Assembly (NCBI GenBank): GCA_030674155.1
Contig: CM060334.1
Coordinates: 14,656,377 to 14,713,876 of the forward strand
Source of the DNA: Stramonita haemastoma
Lineage: Eukaryota; Mollusca; Gastropoda; Neogastropoda; Muricidae
DNA length: 57,500 nt
Reading direction: 5' to 3'
The notes under the pieces are model-generated. The model had not been told where the DNA came from. It saw only the letters and a program-made list of their open reading frames with translations, and searched no databases. Shown here piece by piece: positions 1 to 12,932 of this stretch. Each line of letters opens with the position of its first letter. Within the stretch, counting starts at the first letter, position 1. Made by a program: the position numbers and the translations under genes.

Positions 1-559
1 CAGTACAATAATTGCTCTAGTTTTATTATCAATCAAAATCTCAAAGTCAACAACCCAACCCCCACCTGCCTTTAATGGTTCCTAGCGGAAAAGTGGGTCA
101 GGTGCTAAGTGGCTCATTTCGTGGTGGAGCATCATACATAGAAATATTTTCCTATTCTTTTGAAAGAACATTCTAAACTGACTTAGGTTGGAACAGACAA
201 TATTACACCTATTTGGGTTTTTTTGTTATTGTTAAGCAGGAGAAAGAAATGTGGAGGGTATGGCTGTGGTGGGGAGATTGAGATGAGCGGTGTGGGAATA
301 GCAGGATGGGAATGCCACAAAGAGGCAGCCAAAAAAAAAAAAGAAAAAAAGGGGGATGGAGTGAGGAAGTGGGGAAGGGGACTGAGTTAGTGTACATGAT
401 ATGAGAGCTTGTTACATCAATGCAAAAGGAGTTTACTTGTCTGTTTTGGAAACAGGGTGGCAATCATCGAAAGTTATGAGCCTTTAGCAATACACTCTCC
501 TCCAAACATAAAAAACAAACCAGAAATTCTCTCTCTCACAACCCGACATGCCAACTCAC
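1..559 (-). other. Intron 3 of the partial SLC22 gene
   Basis: No coding signal on either strand; the ORFs here are low-complexity or shadows. The next exon of the gene must lie left of position 1. Confidence 0.7.
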
Positions 560-790
560 AATGTTCAGCATGCCGATGATGAAGCGAAGGACAGTGAAGG
601 CGATGTAACTCTGGACAAACGCCGTGGCAGTGCCCACACAGGCCTGACATAGCAGGCTTCCCAGCATCACTCGCTTGCGGCCCCAGCGGTCGGCTAAGGG
701 CAGAATCAACAGAGCCCCTCCTGTGGACCCCACCATGAAAATGGTGATGGACAGTTCCACAAGAAAGGTGCGGCCACACACCAGGTTCCA
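560..790 (-). CDS. Partial SLC22 gene, coding exon 3 (TM2-TM4)
   Basis: 231 bp, phase 0 at both ends; acceptor TTTCAG|TGG, donor ATT|GTGAGT. Codes WNLVCGRTF, TM2, the DRWGRKR motif between TM2 and TM3, TM3 and TM4 up to RFIIGMLNI. The corresponding exon of the plus-strand SLC22 gene (41081-41311) is also 231 bp with the same phase, the same first codon (Trp) and the same motif position. Confidence 0.92.
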
Positions 791-3418
791 CTGAAACACA
801 GGATTCCATACAGTTAGTAGATTTTTAAAAACAAACAAAAATCAAATAACACAAAAGAGAAAGAAAAAAAAACCTCTGACAGCACACAGTTTTTTTTAAC
901 TACTAGCAGATTCCTAGCACAAAAACAACAGAACAGAACAGAAAAGGAAATGTATGCAGCTATAACAGCTCAACATTTTCAAATAGATAGCTTTTGAAAA
1001 AAAAAAAAAGGTCATTCCTGAATTTGGATTATAAATGGTGGATAAAAACAGCTGCATACACAAAACCTCACTATTGATGAACCTCAGAGCTCTAGCTGAG
1101 GAACAGAGCGCACACAAAAAAAATGGGAGTAAGAGAACAGAAAAAAAAAGTTCATACCTCCGACACTACAGTGTTTTCAAAAAGTGATCCATAGGACCAG
1201 CCGTAGGGGCAGTCCTTGGTCAGCTTTCTCTGGCTGCCATTCTGGGTCGTGTAGGACACAGTGCAGGAGTCAACCGTCCAGTTGGATATCGTTACATCTA
1301 TACCCTCTCCTTGCACCAAGTGTACTCGACTAGATGAGATGTCTAGTGTTGTTGGTAGATTTTCCATGGAAGGTCTGGAAAGGGAAATTTTGTAAAAATG
1401 GATTATGTGTTTATCAGTATATCTAGATACATACAGCATGTAATTGTATGTAAAGAATACATACTGATATTTAAATGCACATAATCTGTTTCTGTTTAGA
1501 CAAATGTACACATACATCTACATGAAAGCATACATGTATGGGTACATATGTATGCACAGACACAAGACACAATCTTACATTACAAATATGATATCACTTT
1601 CTCTCAGATTTCACACGCACGCACGCAAGCACGCATGCACACATACACACACACACACAGAGTGACACACGCACACACACACGCACACACACATGTACAC
1701 ACATACAGGTGTGTATACACACATACACACTTACCAACACACACCTTCACAATGCAAGCTAGTAGTGGTAAGCACTGACACAGATAACTTTTACAGTAAA
1801 ATATTCTCTCACGTGACAACAATTTTTGTTCAAAAATGCACCATACATTTGTCAGGTTTGTATAACATTTACATGTGACATTTGTGACAGGAGAGTGACA
1901 TCCACCAGCTTGTACAGAATTAGAACTGTCAACACCATTACATAATACTACCAAAGAATGTCTGCCTCATTAACAATTGCTTCAATCTATGCAATCGTTC
2001 AGCCAAACTTTACACTTTGGAATGACCTTTCTTAAAAGGGAGGGGGGGGGGGGGGGGGGCGTTGCCAGGGGAATAATTGAAAAATGAAATTGAAATGTTT
2101 CAACAATAACTTAGATGAAAAAAAAATCCCTTTCCTTTTAAAACTAAGATACTTAGCTTTTTAAAAACAAACACCCAACCAAAACCAAACCAAATAAAAA
2201 CAAAAAAGGAGAATATATTATATATGTTAAATTTTCTTTAATCTTTCAAAATCATGAAAATGAAGCACAACTGCAACCAAGTTAAAACGGATGCCATATA
2301 TCAAGAAATTCTGGTAAAGCCTGGAGTGCATGTCCCATACATTCTACAAGCATACAACGCAAGCCAGATTATTGTCATTGCACTGGCAGGTTTGTAAATG
2401 TTTTGGCTTAGGAAATTGTTTTTGAAAAAAAAAAAAAAAAAAGCTCAACCTGAAACTTCACACACTCAATTTTACGTGTCCTGAAAAAAGAAAAGACAGA
2501 CAAGAAAAATAACAGGAACAACAGCAAAAATCAATGACTTGTCAAAATGGCTGATGCAAGTGCATGCATGATTTGATTTTCCATTCCACATTGCTAATAG
2601 CCCTACTGACTACAAAAGCCATATCAGGGCTGTCATCTCATTCAGTTTCAGTAGCTCCAGTAACTTTCACTTCAAGTTCAAAACCAACCCCTTCAAATAT
2701 CTAACACTGTCAATCTGTAAAAAAAAAAAAAAAAAAAAAATCAAAAACTAAAAAAAGACCATAAAGGACACAATAACTAAATCACTTCAGGTGAGGACAC
2801 CAGCCATAAAGTACAAAAATATACATTAAAATGTCACATGGGCAAATACTGCATAATGGAAATCCTGTGCCCATCACAGTATTTAAATATCACTACATGG
2901 TCACAGAACAAAAAAAAAAACAGGCAAAATGTCATATATATAGGCCTTATGAAGAATATTTTTTGAAGGCAGAAGAATGGACTAGGTAGGCAGAAAATAA
3001 GCAAGAGGGATGATAGAAAGGTAAGGAGAAAGACAGAAACAGAGATAGAAAATTTCTAGAAAGTGGATGGTAAGTAAAAAGGTTAAATAGAATCAAAACT
3101 AAATGTTTGAAAATCTCACCTGTCTCTGTCATAACTGCCTGTCTGATTAGATGAAGACAGCACGTCAGAGTCCTGATGTGAATGATTGTAATTGGCAGGC
3201 AGCGGTGAAGACGACAGTGATGACGGTGATGCTAACAGATCAGGCCGACTTGGCAGAGCACAATGATGACCTGGGTCTCCTGCTAGAAACATGATGCCAA
3301 AGACGTGCCATGCTCCACGCGAGTAGATCAGCCCCAGAATAAAGAAGGTTAGGAACTGGAATCGTCCACATCCCAGACGGCGCTGAATCCCATCCACGTC
3401 TACTTCGCCAGATTTCAT
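560..3418 (-). CDS. SLC22-type organic cation/carnitine transporter-like protein, 5' three coding exons (partial gene)
   Basis: Plasma-membrane major facilitator of the SLC22 type. Coding exons are 3418-3120, 1374-1158 and 790-560; the gene continues beyond the left edge. Splice phases agree: exon 1 ends AG|GTGAGA and joins A from exon 2 to give Arg (phase 2), exon 2 ends GAG|GTATGA (phase 0) and exon 3 starts TTTCAG|TGG. The visible 249 residues hold a short cytoplasmic N-terminus, TM1 (about 22-46), an unusually long Ser/Asn-rich first extracellular loop of about 125 residues with several N-glycosylation sequons (NHS, NQT, NWT, NGS), the family-typical WNLVC at the end of the loop, TM2, the major facilitator loop motif DRWGRKR, then TM3 and TM4. 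SLC22 members usually have 12 TMs, so more than half of the gene lies outside. Substrate cannot be told from this part. The family call is firm; organic cation versus anion or carnitine is not decided. Confidence 0.9.
1059..1118 (+). repeat. Rep-F copy in intron 2 of the partial SLC22 gene
   Basis: Matches the 3' half of Rep-F: TACACAAAACCTCACTATTG followed by AACCTCAGAGCTCTAGCTGA. The CTCAGAGCTCTAGCTGAG block forms an imperfect palindrome. Confidence 0.7.
1158..1374 (-). CDS. Partial SLC22 gene, coding exon 2 (extracellular loop)
   Basis: 217 bp, phase 2 in and phase 0 out. Acceptor CCCTTTCCAG|ACC, donor GAG|GTATGA. Codes the second half of the first extracellular loop with two sequons (NWT, NGS) and the cysteines that the family keeps in this loop (SCTVSY, KDCPYGW). 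The reading frame hits a stop within two codons past the donor, as expected for a true exon end. Confidence 0.88.
3120..3418 (-). CDS. Partial SLC22 gene, coding exon 1
   Basis: Starts at ATG 3418 (MKSGEVDVDGIQRRLGCGRF), matching the usual SLC22 opening of a short acidic stretch followed by a G-x-G-R-[FY]-Q motif just before TM1. Codes TM1 and the first half of the long extracellular loop. Ends at AG|GTGAGA. The sequence from 3419 to 3477 is probably 5' untranslated, preceded by a good acceptor (CTGTCTTTTGTCAG) with the exon edge at 3477. Confidence 0.85.
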
Positions 3419-3699
3419 GACTGGAGCTCACTTGTGTCGTCTGCTGCCACTGGTGTTGCAAACGGTGACTTGACTCACTGACAAAAGACAGAAATTTGAT
3501 TTATTACATACAATGTAAAATTTGTCTTTTTTTTAGGAAAGCATTCATAAATTGGTGTACCCCTAAAATGATATAAAATACATTTCAATTTTGGTTGCAT
3601 TATGAGCTATATTTAATGATGAAAGGTCTACATGCTAATATTTCAATCTTCATGATCATCCTCAGGTCTAAGTGAATCTCTTTTTGTCATTAAAATGCA

Positions 3700-3767
<68 letters not shown>

Positions 3768-4184
3768 CTTACCACTAATAATTTACAAAATAAGGTTTCA
3801 TTTAAATATCTCTTAAGTCTCAGTATAATTTCAACACAACCTCAGTCCCTGTTTTCTTCTGTGACATAAAAAAAGTCTCCCACTTTTGGATTGATCAAAT
3901 CCCACTGTTGAAAGCCAAGGTTGACTGCCTATTTGATGCACGGGTAAAAATAGTCACAGCTGTGGAAATATAATGCCAAATGATCAATGGTTGACGCTGT
4001 GAACTGCATGGATATGGAATGGTGTTGGCTGAATGTTCAACATGAATGAAATATAAAAGCTGTATAGTCAGGCTGAATGAAGTTGGTGATAAATATGGTG
4101 TGTTGTGGGTTAAGTACCACTAGAAAGCCTCTAGCCCTCAGTTTTTTTATTGGGGGAAAAGTGTACTGGTTTACAATACATATA

Positions 4185-4269
<85 letters not shown>

Positions 4270-4282
4270 TGTTTAATTAGTC

Positions 4283-4739
4283 TTTTATATCAAGGATGTC
4301 ACTCATGCTGTTTTATGGCCAGTCCCCATGTGCATGCAGTTTTGTAAATATCTGTTCCCACCAGCACATGATGGCTTAAAAAAAGTTAAAGTCTGTCCCT
4401 AGCCTAAGGCTCATCAGGCCAGTGCTTATCCCGGTTTTTGTGGCGTAAAGCGACCGAGAGTCACAGTCTTCCCCCCCTGGATAGGACGCCAGTCTATCAC
4501 AGGGTAAACCCCCAACACAAGGTTGGTACCCCTTTTACACCTGGGTGGGGTAAGAAAATAGCCGTAAAGTGCCTTTTCCAAGGGCACAACACCATATCCG
4601 AAAGCTGGGATCGAACCCGCAACCTTTAGATTACGAGTCCAACGCCCTAACCACTAGACTACAGCGGCGGCTACATGATGGCCTACTGTTACGAAAAGCG
4701 GAACAGGATTTAACGTGTGTGCAAGATGTTCCCCTGTGT
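4283..4739 (-). mobile_element. SINE-B copy split by SINE-A
   Basis: The two halves, 4283-4365 and 4683-4739, join into the usual minus-oriented SINE-B 3' region (CCCCATGTGCATGCAGTTTT, then AAAAGCGGAACAGGATTTAA). It ends in a (GT)n tract at the point where other copies continue with GTTCTGCGTGCG. Confidence 0.85.
4376..4672 (-). mobile_element. SINE-A, full-length tRNA-derived SINE nested in a SINE-B
   Basis: Read on the minus strand, the head folds like a tRNA: A-box region TAGTCTAGTGGTTAGGGC, a 5-bp anticodon stem around loop CTCGTAA (anticodon CGT, Thr-like), and B box GGTTCGATCCC. A conserved core with ATAGACTGGCGTCCTATCC follows, and the end is GGGACAGACTTTAACTTTTTT. It is flanked by a 10-bp target-site duplication, ACATGATGGC, at 4366-4375 and 4673-4682. 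The second copy is at 41800-42091. Confidence 0.9.
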
Positions 4740-4810
<71 letters not shown>

Positions 4811-4861
4811 TGCATTGAGTGTGTGTGTAAGTGTGTGTGTGTGTGCATTGAGTGTGTGTGT

Positions 4862-4927
<66 letters not shown>

Positions 4928-6498
4928 TGCGCGACTTGGTGTCGCATAAGTCAGATAATAGTTAGGTAAGATGTGGCACAAAACCTTTTGTAATATGGAG
5001 TGACCTTGGTTGCCCCTCCATGCAGGTTATCACAGCATAAGCTTTGAACTACAAATCTATACCAATTATTTCTGTGAACTGTGGAAAAAAACCAATATCT
5101 AGCTGCTTGATGCATGCCATATCTGACTTAGGCAACACTACTAGCTCACAGCCATCCCAAATCGTATAATATTACAATAATAGTATGTCTGGCTAAACAG
5201 GGATTTGAAAGAAAATCCTCCTTGTTTGTTCCTTTGATATTTATCTGATTTTTGTTGTTGTTGTTAACTCATTTCAGTATATTAGGCTACTCAGATTGTT
5301 TTGTGATCAACAATTGTCCTGACCTGTAACTAACTTTCATTCATTCATTTTAACAGTACTTTATAATTTATATTCAATCATTTTACATTAGTTTTTATTT
5401 CCTGTTTGTTTAATTTCTTATCATTCAGATCCAAATAGTTTTTCTTTCAGATTTTGTTGTTCTGTTGTCTTAAAGTTAGTTTTTCTTTCACATTGTCATT
5501 TCCTTTTAAAGTTGATTTACATTATAAATTCATTTTAGTGGACTTGTTCATCAAAATGAATTCATACCAGCAATATTACAGGGACAGGGTTTTTCTTTCA
5601 TGCTTTTCAATTTGTCATTCATAAATTTTACTCCATGTCTTTACTCCACAGTTAAGTTATATCTAGGTATTCTTTCACACTTTGTTTGAAAAGTCATTTT
5701 CGCTTAGGCTTACTTCTTCATAATAATCATTGAAGTTTTTCTTTCACACTTTGTTTCAATTTAACCCAGTTATTTTTACTTTTACCTTTTTACTACTTTT
5801 AGTTCTTTGCTTACTCCTTATGTCAGCAGCTGCTTTTTTTTTTTTTAATCTTTCACATCTTGTTTTAGTTTTAAATTATTTCATCATTCAATTTCAAAAA
5901 ATTTTCATGTAAAGTCTAGCCACCCCCTGTTTGCACAGTAACTAATAAGCAAACCAAGTATTAAAGTAACTAATAAGCAAACCAATGGTATTCTTTGAAT
6001 ATAAATTTTGCTATAAAAGGTGTACTCAGAAGAAGAACACTTAATTTTAAAGGGAGGGGAGGGGTGCAAAGTTGGGGAGGGGGGTGGTGTTCTGTCATTT
6101 GACCACCTACATAATCTACTACTAGTACTAGTCTTGGAATAAAAAATAATTTGAAAACCCAGCCTGTGTTCATAGTTTTGGAATCGACACTAGATTAGTA
6201 GATAGCTGCAACTTAACAAAGTGTAGTTATGATGGATGGCCAAATGATTCATACAATTATTTTACGGTACAGCATGAAGATTACCCTCCGAGTTCGAACA
6301 CGATACCAATGTGCTCCGTATCGTCTGTGCACGTGCACCACAAAAACCAATAATTGAGCCTAGCAGTTATAAAATGAAACTAAAGAAACAACACATATAA
6401 CTCATAATGATAATACATGATAATCACAAATCACTCACAATAATACATAATGTGCCTATACACTGAACGTGAGACTAACTTCGGAAGATTGAGTACAT

Positions 6499-6932
6499 AC
6501 CTCTGAATCTGAGTCCAAAACTCCGCAAACTCACGGTGACTGTCAGTTTGCTCAGTTAAAATGACCTTGAGCGAGCACAGCTAAATACAAGTGCACAAGG
6601 CAATGATAAATGTACAAATGCTGCACCCTATTCACTTTTCTGTGTGCAAATGCTTCGATCCTAGAAGGTCACAATTCACCTTTGCAGCTCCGCTAACTCA
6701 GTGACGCAATTCAATGCCGAATGTCGTCTGCAGCAAACAACCTGGCCGTCGCACATGGGCAGATATGGCAAGGGAGACCATGCTGAGGCCTCTGTTGTGA
6801 CATTAGGCTGCTATCTCAGATGCATTCAGAGGTCTAATAGTTTTTAGAGCAATTCAAAAAATAAAATTCATATGCTTATATAGATAGGAAAACTATCGTT
6901 TAACGTTAGAGAAATGCTACTTTGTACTTACA
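6499..6932 (-). other. Two candidate 5' untranslated exon ends upstream of the partial SLC22 gene
   Basis: On the minus strand, CAGAG|GTATGT ends a candidate exon at 6501 and CTT|GTAAGTAC ends another at 6932. Either could join the untranslated acceptor at 3477. This would give alternative first exons. The evidence is splice-site quality only; transcript data would be needed to confirm. Confidence 0.35.
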
Positions 6933-7045
6933 AGACACTGAAAAATTCAATCAATATCCGACGATAGAGAAGAGACGGAAGTCGGCTGCGTTCTTTGGCT
7001 AGTCTCTGCGCATGCCTAGGCCTAGTTAAAAATGAAAGTAGACAA

Positions 7046-7240
7046 ACAACGGAGAAAGTAAGGCCCAATCCCTAAATCGGAATTCTCCGCTGAGACATAG
7101 GGCCTAAAATATAATCACAACAGCGCTCAACTTCACTGATAACAACAGAGAAAGTATAAACTTGTCCCTAAATCGGAAATTTCCTCTGGGACGCGAAAAA
7201 TATGATCACATTTACAACAGAAAAAAGTGACATTGGTATT
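7046..7240. repeat. Degenerate tandem pair, period about 96 bp
   Basis: The units starting at about 7046 and 7142 share AAC(G/A)GAGAAAGTA, TCCCTAAATCGGAA, a TCCxCTGxGAC block, and an AxxATAATCACA or TATGATCACA end followed by CAACAG. They lie just upstream of the candidate untranslated exons of the partial SLC22 gene. Confidence 0.6.
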
Positions 7241-8529
7241 GATAATCTTCATGTCCAAGGAGTTCTGCAACAGCCCCCCCTCCCCCGCCGTTCCGTTGTA
7301 TTGTCTCATCTAATATCTTCAGTAGAGCTGCACTTACCACAATATATCTTTATGAGATGATACATTTTCTTCAGAGTTTATGTGTTCGTTTTAACGCCTC
7401 TCCACTAAAAAGTGATCTTAGTCACTCTGTGTGTGTGTGTGTGTGTTCATTTGTTAAAATCTGTCCTTACAAGAGACAAAAAGAGAAGGGGGGGGGGGGG
7501 GACACCCCACTCTACTCTTTATGCCATCAACACTTGCATGTTTTGTGTGCAGTGTTGTTTCAAGTACATGTGTGGCATGATTGATATGGATTCTTCAATT
7601 ATCCCTTTGATCAATTTTTTTAGCTAATGGCTGATTTTGAAAATGTAATGGCCTCATGATCTTTCATAGCCTACGATGCTTGGCCTAGACTCTCGTTAAA
7701 GGTTTTTTTTTTTTTTTTTTTATTAATCACTAGCCTCTCATTAAAGATTTGTCTGTTTATTAATGTACTGTTAGCTGTTTGCTTTGTTATTTGGCTGACT
7801 TTTTGTCGAGATGTTTGATTGGGTCTTTGTTGATGTGCATTTTGTTTGACTATGCGTTTTATTTCACTATGCATTTTATTTATTTACTGATCATTCTTTG
7901 CCGCTTGCCTGTTTGCTTATTTGATGCTGTTTTTCCCCATCTTTCTTCTCAGTTTATGTTTTTCATGTAAGCTGATTTTGTATGATAGCAGCACTGAGCA
8001 TTATCATGAAGACAACATGTATTCTGTCCACCAGTAACTAATCCAGTGATGTGTTTTGAGCACAATATAGGCTTTTAGCTTATTGTTGCTCTGCTGCTGG
8101 TGTTGTTCATTATCACATGTAATATACTCTTTTTGATAAAACTGGTTTAATAAACCAGGTCAGAATGCAGCTATGCTTAATTGTGAGGGGGGGGGGGGTG
8201 GGGGGGGGGCTGGTTGCAGGAGCAAAATCTCATCACTGGTGAGAATCAGAGCTCACAGAAATCTTGTGCACGCGTTAAAACCCATTCCGCTTTTCAGAAG
8301 AGTAGGTCGTTGTGTGCTGGTAGGAATGGATGACAAAACTGTATACACACGGGGACAGGATGTAAAATAGCACATGAGTGCTTATTCCTTTATTCCTTTT
8401 TTTTATTTTAAAAACAAGCATACACATTGTCTTAATATTATAACTCTGAAAGTATGTTAACTGAAACTACTACTACTACTACAACCACTTCTGCTACTAC
8501 TTTTGCTATTACTACTTCTACTACTACTG

Positions 8530-8569
<40 letters not shown>

Positions 8570-10080
8570 CACAGACTACACGATACTAGCTCAATATAAA
8601 CATCTCTCTCTCCAGTGTTTATTGTTAGTTCTTCCTTTCTTTTTTCTTTTTCATCCCTGGGTATTGTATTCCAGATAATTATCATTGTGGAGATATAATC
8701 ATTAGGCTAATGGCTTTGGTATTCAACGACCGTACAGTTTCGCTTTGAAGTCTCATGGGCAAGGAGCAGCAGACTGTTAGAGGAGCTAGAGACAGGCAAC
8801 ATCGTCAATATGAACAGAGCCATGGACATTTTCTTTGAATAGTAAGGAAAGCTAGCGACTACACCTCACTAACATGAAGTCAGTTTAGATATGTATTATG
8901 TATGTATTTAGAGTATGAAAAACTTAAGACCAGTTTCCCATGACGGATTTAAACACCATGACGGGGTTGCACTCTTGACTATGAATATGACACCCAGTTT
9001 GCGCTATAAGAAAAACCAGCATTTGATTTTTTAAAAAACAACAAATAAAACCAACAACAAACTACAATCAAAACTGTAAGCAGCCTCATTTGACAATCCA
9101 AAGAAGATTGTTAAATGTATGCAAATGCATGTTCCCAAAAGTACGCCCCCCTTTCCACAACAGGTGCACATTCTATCAAAAGCGTGACTTGAACTGTTTT
9201 TTGCCAAGCTCATATCAAGTTTCTAGTAGACTATGGGATCCTTCCTCCTGATCTTATCATGATTCTCACACCAAAGTTTGATGTTCTAGGCCTGACTTGT
9301 CAGGCATTTTAACAGCAGTGCAACACTTTTTTGCTTGTATGAAGGACAACAATAGTTAATGTTTGATGAAGATGAATCATACTTCTTTTTGTCACAAATG
9401 TTTCTAAGTAGCAGGAGCTGAGGGGAAAAAAAAAAAGAGAAATAATTCTCATAGAAGCCGAGGGGAACAAAGTATTTAAAAAAGAAATTTTAGTAGGTGT
9501 CTCAGTATTTAAAAAAAAAAAAAAAATCATGTATGTACATCTAAAAACAAACATTTGTAGGTAACTTCTTAACCATGTGAACGGGCAAAACCTTGGGTGC
9601 GTGTTGAGCATATTCGGGTTTCGGCAAATGAAGAAACATAAATTACAGAATTTTTAACTTCCACAGTTTTGATCATCTGTATGCACATACATTTTGATGA
9701 GGAGAATTGCAGTAGCAGGCCTACAAATACACTGATGTAGAAGGGTTTAAAAAAACAAAAAACGATCATTGACCTAACAGGTATCATTATGACTTACCAT
9801 GAGGTCAAATACTTTTTTCATTCAATCTGAGCTAATCATGACCTAACATTAAGGACTTTTAAGTTAATTGCTTTATTCATTGAATCTAAGGGCTTATATC
9901 ATGACCTGACAGGGACTTTTGAGTCCAGTGCTTTATTCATTCAACTTAAGGGCCTATAGAACATGGAAGCCAAATGCTTTATTCAGTCAACTGAAACAGC
10001 CACCAGAAACTGAAAAAGAAAATGAATGAATGGACTTGTAATATTCTATTCAATAAGACAAAGTAGCAAGTCACTTTCCA
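7241..10080. other. Gene-free repeat-containing stretch
   Basis: Contains a G run at 7491-7501, a SINE-B fragment (8235-8392), (CA)n at 8532-8570 and a short motif TAGGCCTGACTTGTCAGGC at about 9288 that recurs at 48213 and, inverted, at 51400. No coding ORF is supported. Confidence 0.55.
8235..8392 (+). mobile_element. SINE-B fragment, 3' part
   Basis: Matches the SINE-B consensus from the AATCTTGTGCACGCGTTAAA block through CCGCTTTTCAGAAGAGTAGG, a diverged version of the GCCGGTGGGAACAGATGAC block, and the tail GGGACAGGATGTAAAATAGCACATGAG. The head is missing. Confidence 0.8.
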
Positions 10081-10086
10081 TTCTAG

Positions 10087-10374
10087 GTGTCCCATAACCT
10101 AGGCGGTCGTACAGGAGCGAGGTGTCAGAGACCTCAGCTTTTCAAGGGGCCAGCATGTTGAGGGCAGTGCCCATCTTCTCTCCCTTGCTGCTTTACGTTA
10201 CCTTCCCTGACCCTAAAGAGGGCAGGTACCCATTTACAGCTGGGGGAACTGGGGGAATTGTGCTGAAGCCAAGGCGCGCAAATGGTTCCCCATCCAACTG
10301 GTAACCGCGCTCGACGCTGCTTAACTTGACTGGGGGAAAGCGAGTGCTCTGACCACCGAGCTATCCCGCCCCCA
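10087..10374 (-). mobile_element. SINE-C copy (tRNA-like plus 5S rRNA-like head)
   Basis: On the minus strand the head reads GGCGGGATAGCTCGGTGGTC (tRNA A-box-like), followed by AAGTTAAGCAGCGTCGAGC and a diverged GGATGGG, which match the 5S rRNA internal control region. The body contains GGGTCAGGGAAGGTAA and the 3' end is AGGTTATGGGACACC. Confidence 0.8.
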
Positions 10375-11109
10375 AAATGTGCCTATGTTCATTCTGTTGA
10401 TTCTTTGCACAAACACAGGGGGTGCATGGGAAAAGGAAGGTTTGGGGGGGTGGGGGGGTGGAGAGACAGAGACAGACAGACAAAGTAATCTATACGCAGA
10501 TGGTAAGATACCCTGACAACCCCACAACTAAATCAGTGAAAACAAACCATATGTTCTCCATGTTTTATTTCTTTTTCAAAGCAGTGAATCAATACAAAAT
10601 CTCAAACAATTCTTTCTTTCCAGAAAGAATACATTCTTTAAAAAAAAAAAAATCTACACATACAACAACAGAAACAACACTCAATATCAGACTTGACTCA
10701 CTTTTGCTTTGAACAAAATATTGGGTGGAAATTACGCTGAATGAAACATTATGAACAAAAGAATGGTGGTTATTTTGTGATTTGTTACAAGATCAGGTTC
10801 AATATACAAGCTTAGTCTAGTGTCATCAATTATGGAAAAATGTCAAACAGAAGATGAAACAAAACAGTTCAGATATATCAACCAAAAATATTGCCTTTCT
10901 GTCCATATGACAGTTTTGAAACAAGATAGTTATGACAACAACAAAAGTGAACAATAAAAAATCATAGTTCTAGTAGCCTACATTATAGATGTAATGATTA
11001 GATAAAAGAAAAAAAAATGTTACCAGTCTTGTGTACATAATATTCTTCCTCTTTCCTTTCTCTACCGCCTTGAACATTGTGAAAATTATGTAGACCTCTA
11101 GGTGTACAC

Positions 11110-11340
11110 TGGGTGTATGTTCATGTTTTCAAAACCCACCGAATGCTGTCATGAGTAATGGGATCTTTAACGTGCATATTTGATCTTCTGCATGTGTATA
11201 TATACACAGAAGGAATTAAGACACTGGCAGGTCTACAATGACCTGAGAGATAAAAAAAATCCCCATCATTAATGAGATTCGAACCCTGGACTTCATGACC
11301 CATGGGATTGAAGTCAGACGGTCTTAACAACTTGGCTAGT
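11110..11340 (-). mobile_element. SINE-D, tRNA-derived SINE
   Basis: On the minus strand it begins CTAGCCAAGTTGTTAAGACC (A-box-like), followed by B box GGGTTCGAATCTC, an internal ACGTTAAAGATCCCA core and a short 3' part. Only one clear copy is seen here; its core resembles the ACGTTAAAGAACCCA of SINE-G at 55364. Confidence 0.7.
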
Positions 11341-11349
11341 GTGTGTGCG

Positions 11350-12851
11350 TGCGTGTGCGTGCGTGTGTGTGTGTGTGCATGTGTGTAAGCGCACACCTAG
11401 GACTGTGTGTTTATCACATCAAAAATGCAATCAGTCCTATAAGATTATCAAATCAAGAGCCCACCTGTGGCAATGTAACAAAACTAACAGTTACATCAAA
11501 CCTTTTAAAACAGTTTTAACAACTTGTCCTAAGACCCTTTTCATGAGGATGCAATAATACAAATACTGCCTTAAGGAGTAAAAAAAAAAAACCCAACCCA
11601 ATCCTCTCAGTCTCTTCTACAAATTTCTGAAATATTTAGGCATTGCCCTGTTCCAATTTATTGCACAAGGAAAATATGGCAATTCTATAACTATGTATCC
11701 TAAACTGTCACAAACATTGTGTATATTATTTAAGCACACCTTGTTATTGGTTGCTTGTGTAAGAATATGTTGAATGCAAGCGCTTTAAATATGTTTTTGC
11801 AAGATATGGAGCTGTATAAATTCCATGTATTATTATTGACATATTCAATATAATATCACCCAGAGCTTAACAAACTGTTGCGGTCGCTTCTGGTTTCTCC
11901 TCCCTGTATGGCAAAACTAACATCAAGTGAAGTACAATGTTTTTAAAAACTCTGTATAACTACCTTTACCTAAAAAAGAAAAGAAAAAAGCAAAAGAAAA
12001 GAAAAGTAAAACATAATAAATATTTTATACAATGACTGACTGAGCTGGCTTTTCTGGTTTTGCCCCCTCCTGCAAAATAGCTAAAACAATAGAATTGAGT
12101 TAGTCAAATTCATCTTCTGATTCCATTGGAGACCATATTTTTGCTACTTTTAACTCATGTCATTGTAATTGCGAATGAGCAACACTAACATCACAAAAAC
12201 AAAAAAAATTTGGGAGAAAAAAATTCTTCATTCAGAAAATTCTGTGTGTCTGTGTGTGTTTTTTTTTTTTTTTATTCTAATCTTTTTTGTTTGCTATTTG
12301 AACATTCCTAATCAACAAAAATTAGCAAAACCACTTCAGAATTTTATTTCCAATTTTGAAAACATGCACGCATGCAACTACACACACACACACCCCACCA
12401 ATGTGCACACCTGCAAATGCACAAATGCATGTCCAACCAACACAAGTACATGCAAATACTTAAACCAAAGCAGACTTCTGTTTTTTTCATTACAGTACTT
12501 TGTTGCATCATAAACAATTAACTCATCCTTACAAAGCAAAGCAAAAAGATGTACACAAGATTAAAATAAATATGGTCAATCAATCAACAAAATTCATATC
12601 ATGTTCACTGGTCTGTTAAAACAACAACCCTCAAAACCACCCAAAAAAACCCAACAACCCCCCCCCAAAAAAAAACAAAAAAACAAACAACCCTAAACAA
12701 ATTGGGATCTACCGACTCACATTGCTGTTTTCCCGTCTTTGTGTCAGCTAAACTATAACCCAAGAGAGAAAGACATCAAGCAACGGCATCATCAAAACTA
12801 CATATTTATTACCATGATGCTATGCGTCCATGGAATAACCCATGACTATCA

Positions 12852-12932
<81 letters not shown>

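Larger units (their letters stand above)
3481..6498. other. Gene-free stretch, probable 5' intron of the partial SLC22 gene
   Basis: Contains (CA)n at 3702-3769, (GT)n at 4187-4268 and 4739-4920, a SINE-A nested in a SINE-B, and A/T-rich unique-looking DNA at 5000-6000. No ORF with coding character was found. Confidence 0.6.

Noticed and set aside
209..463. 84-residue minus-strand ORF as a further exon of the partial SLC22 gene
   Set aside because: Composition is Ser/Phe/Leu-rich from a polypyrimidine region and shows no SLC22 motif or suitable splice sites.
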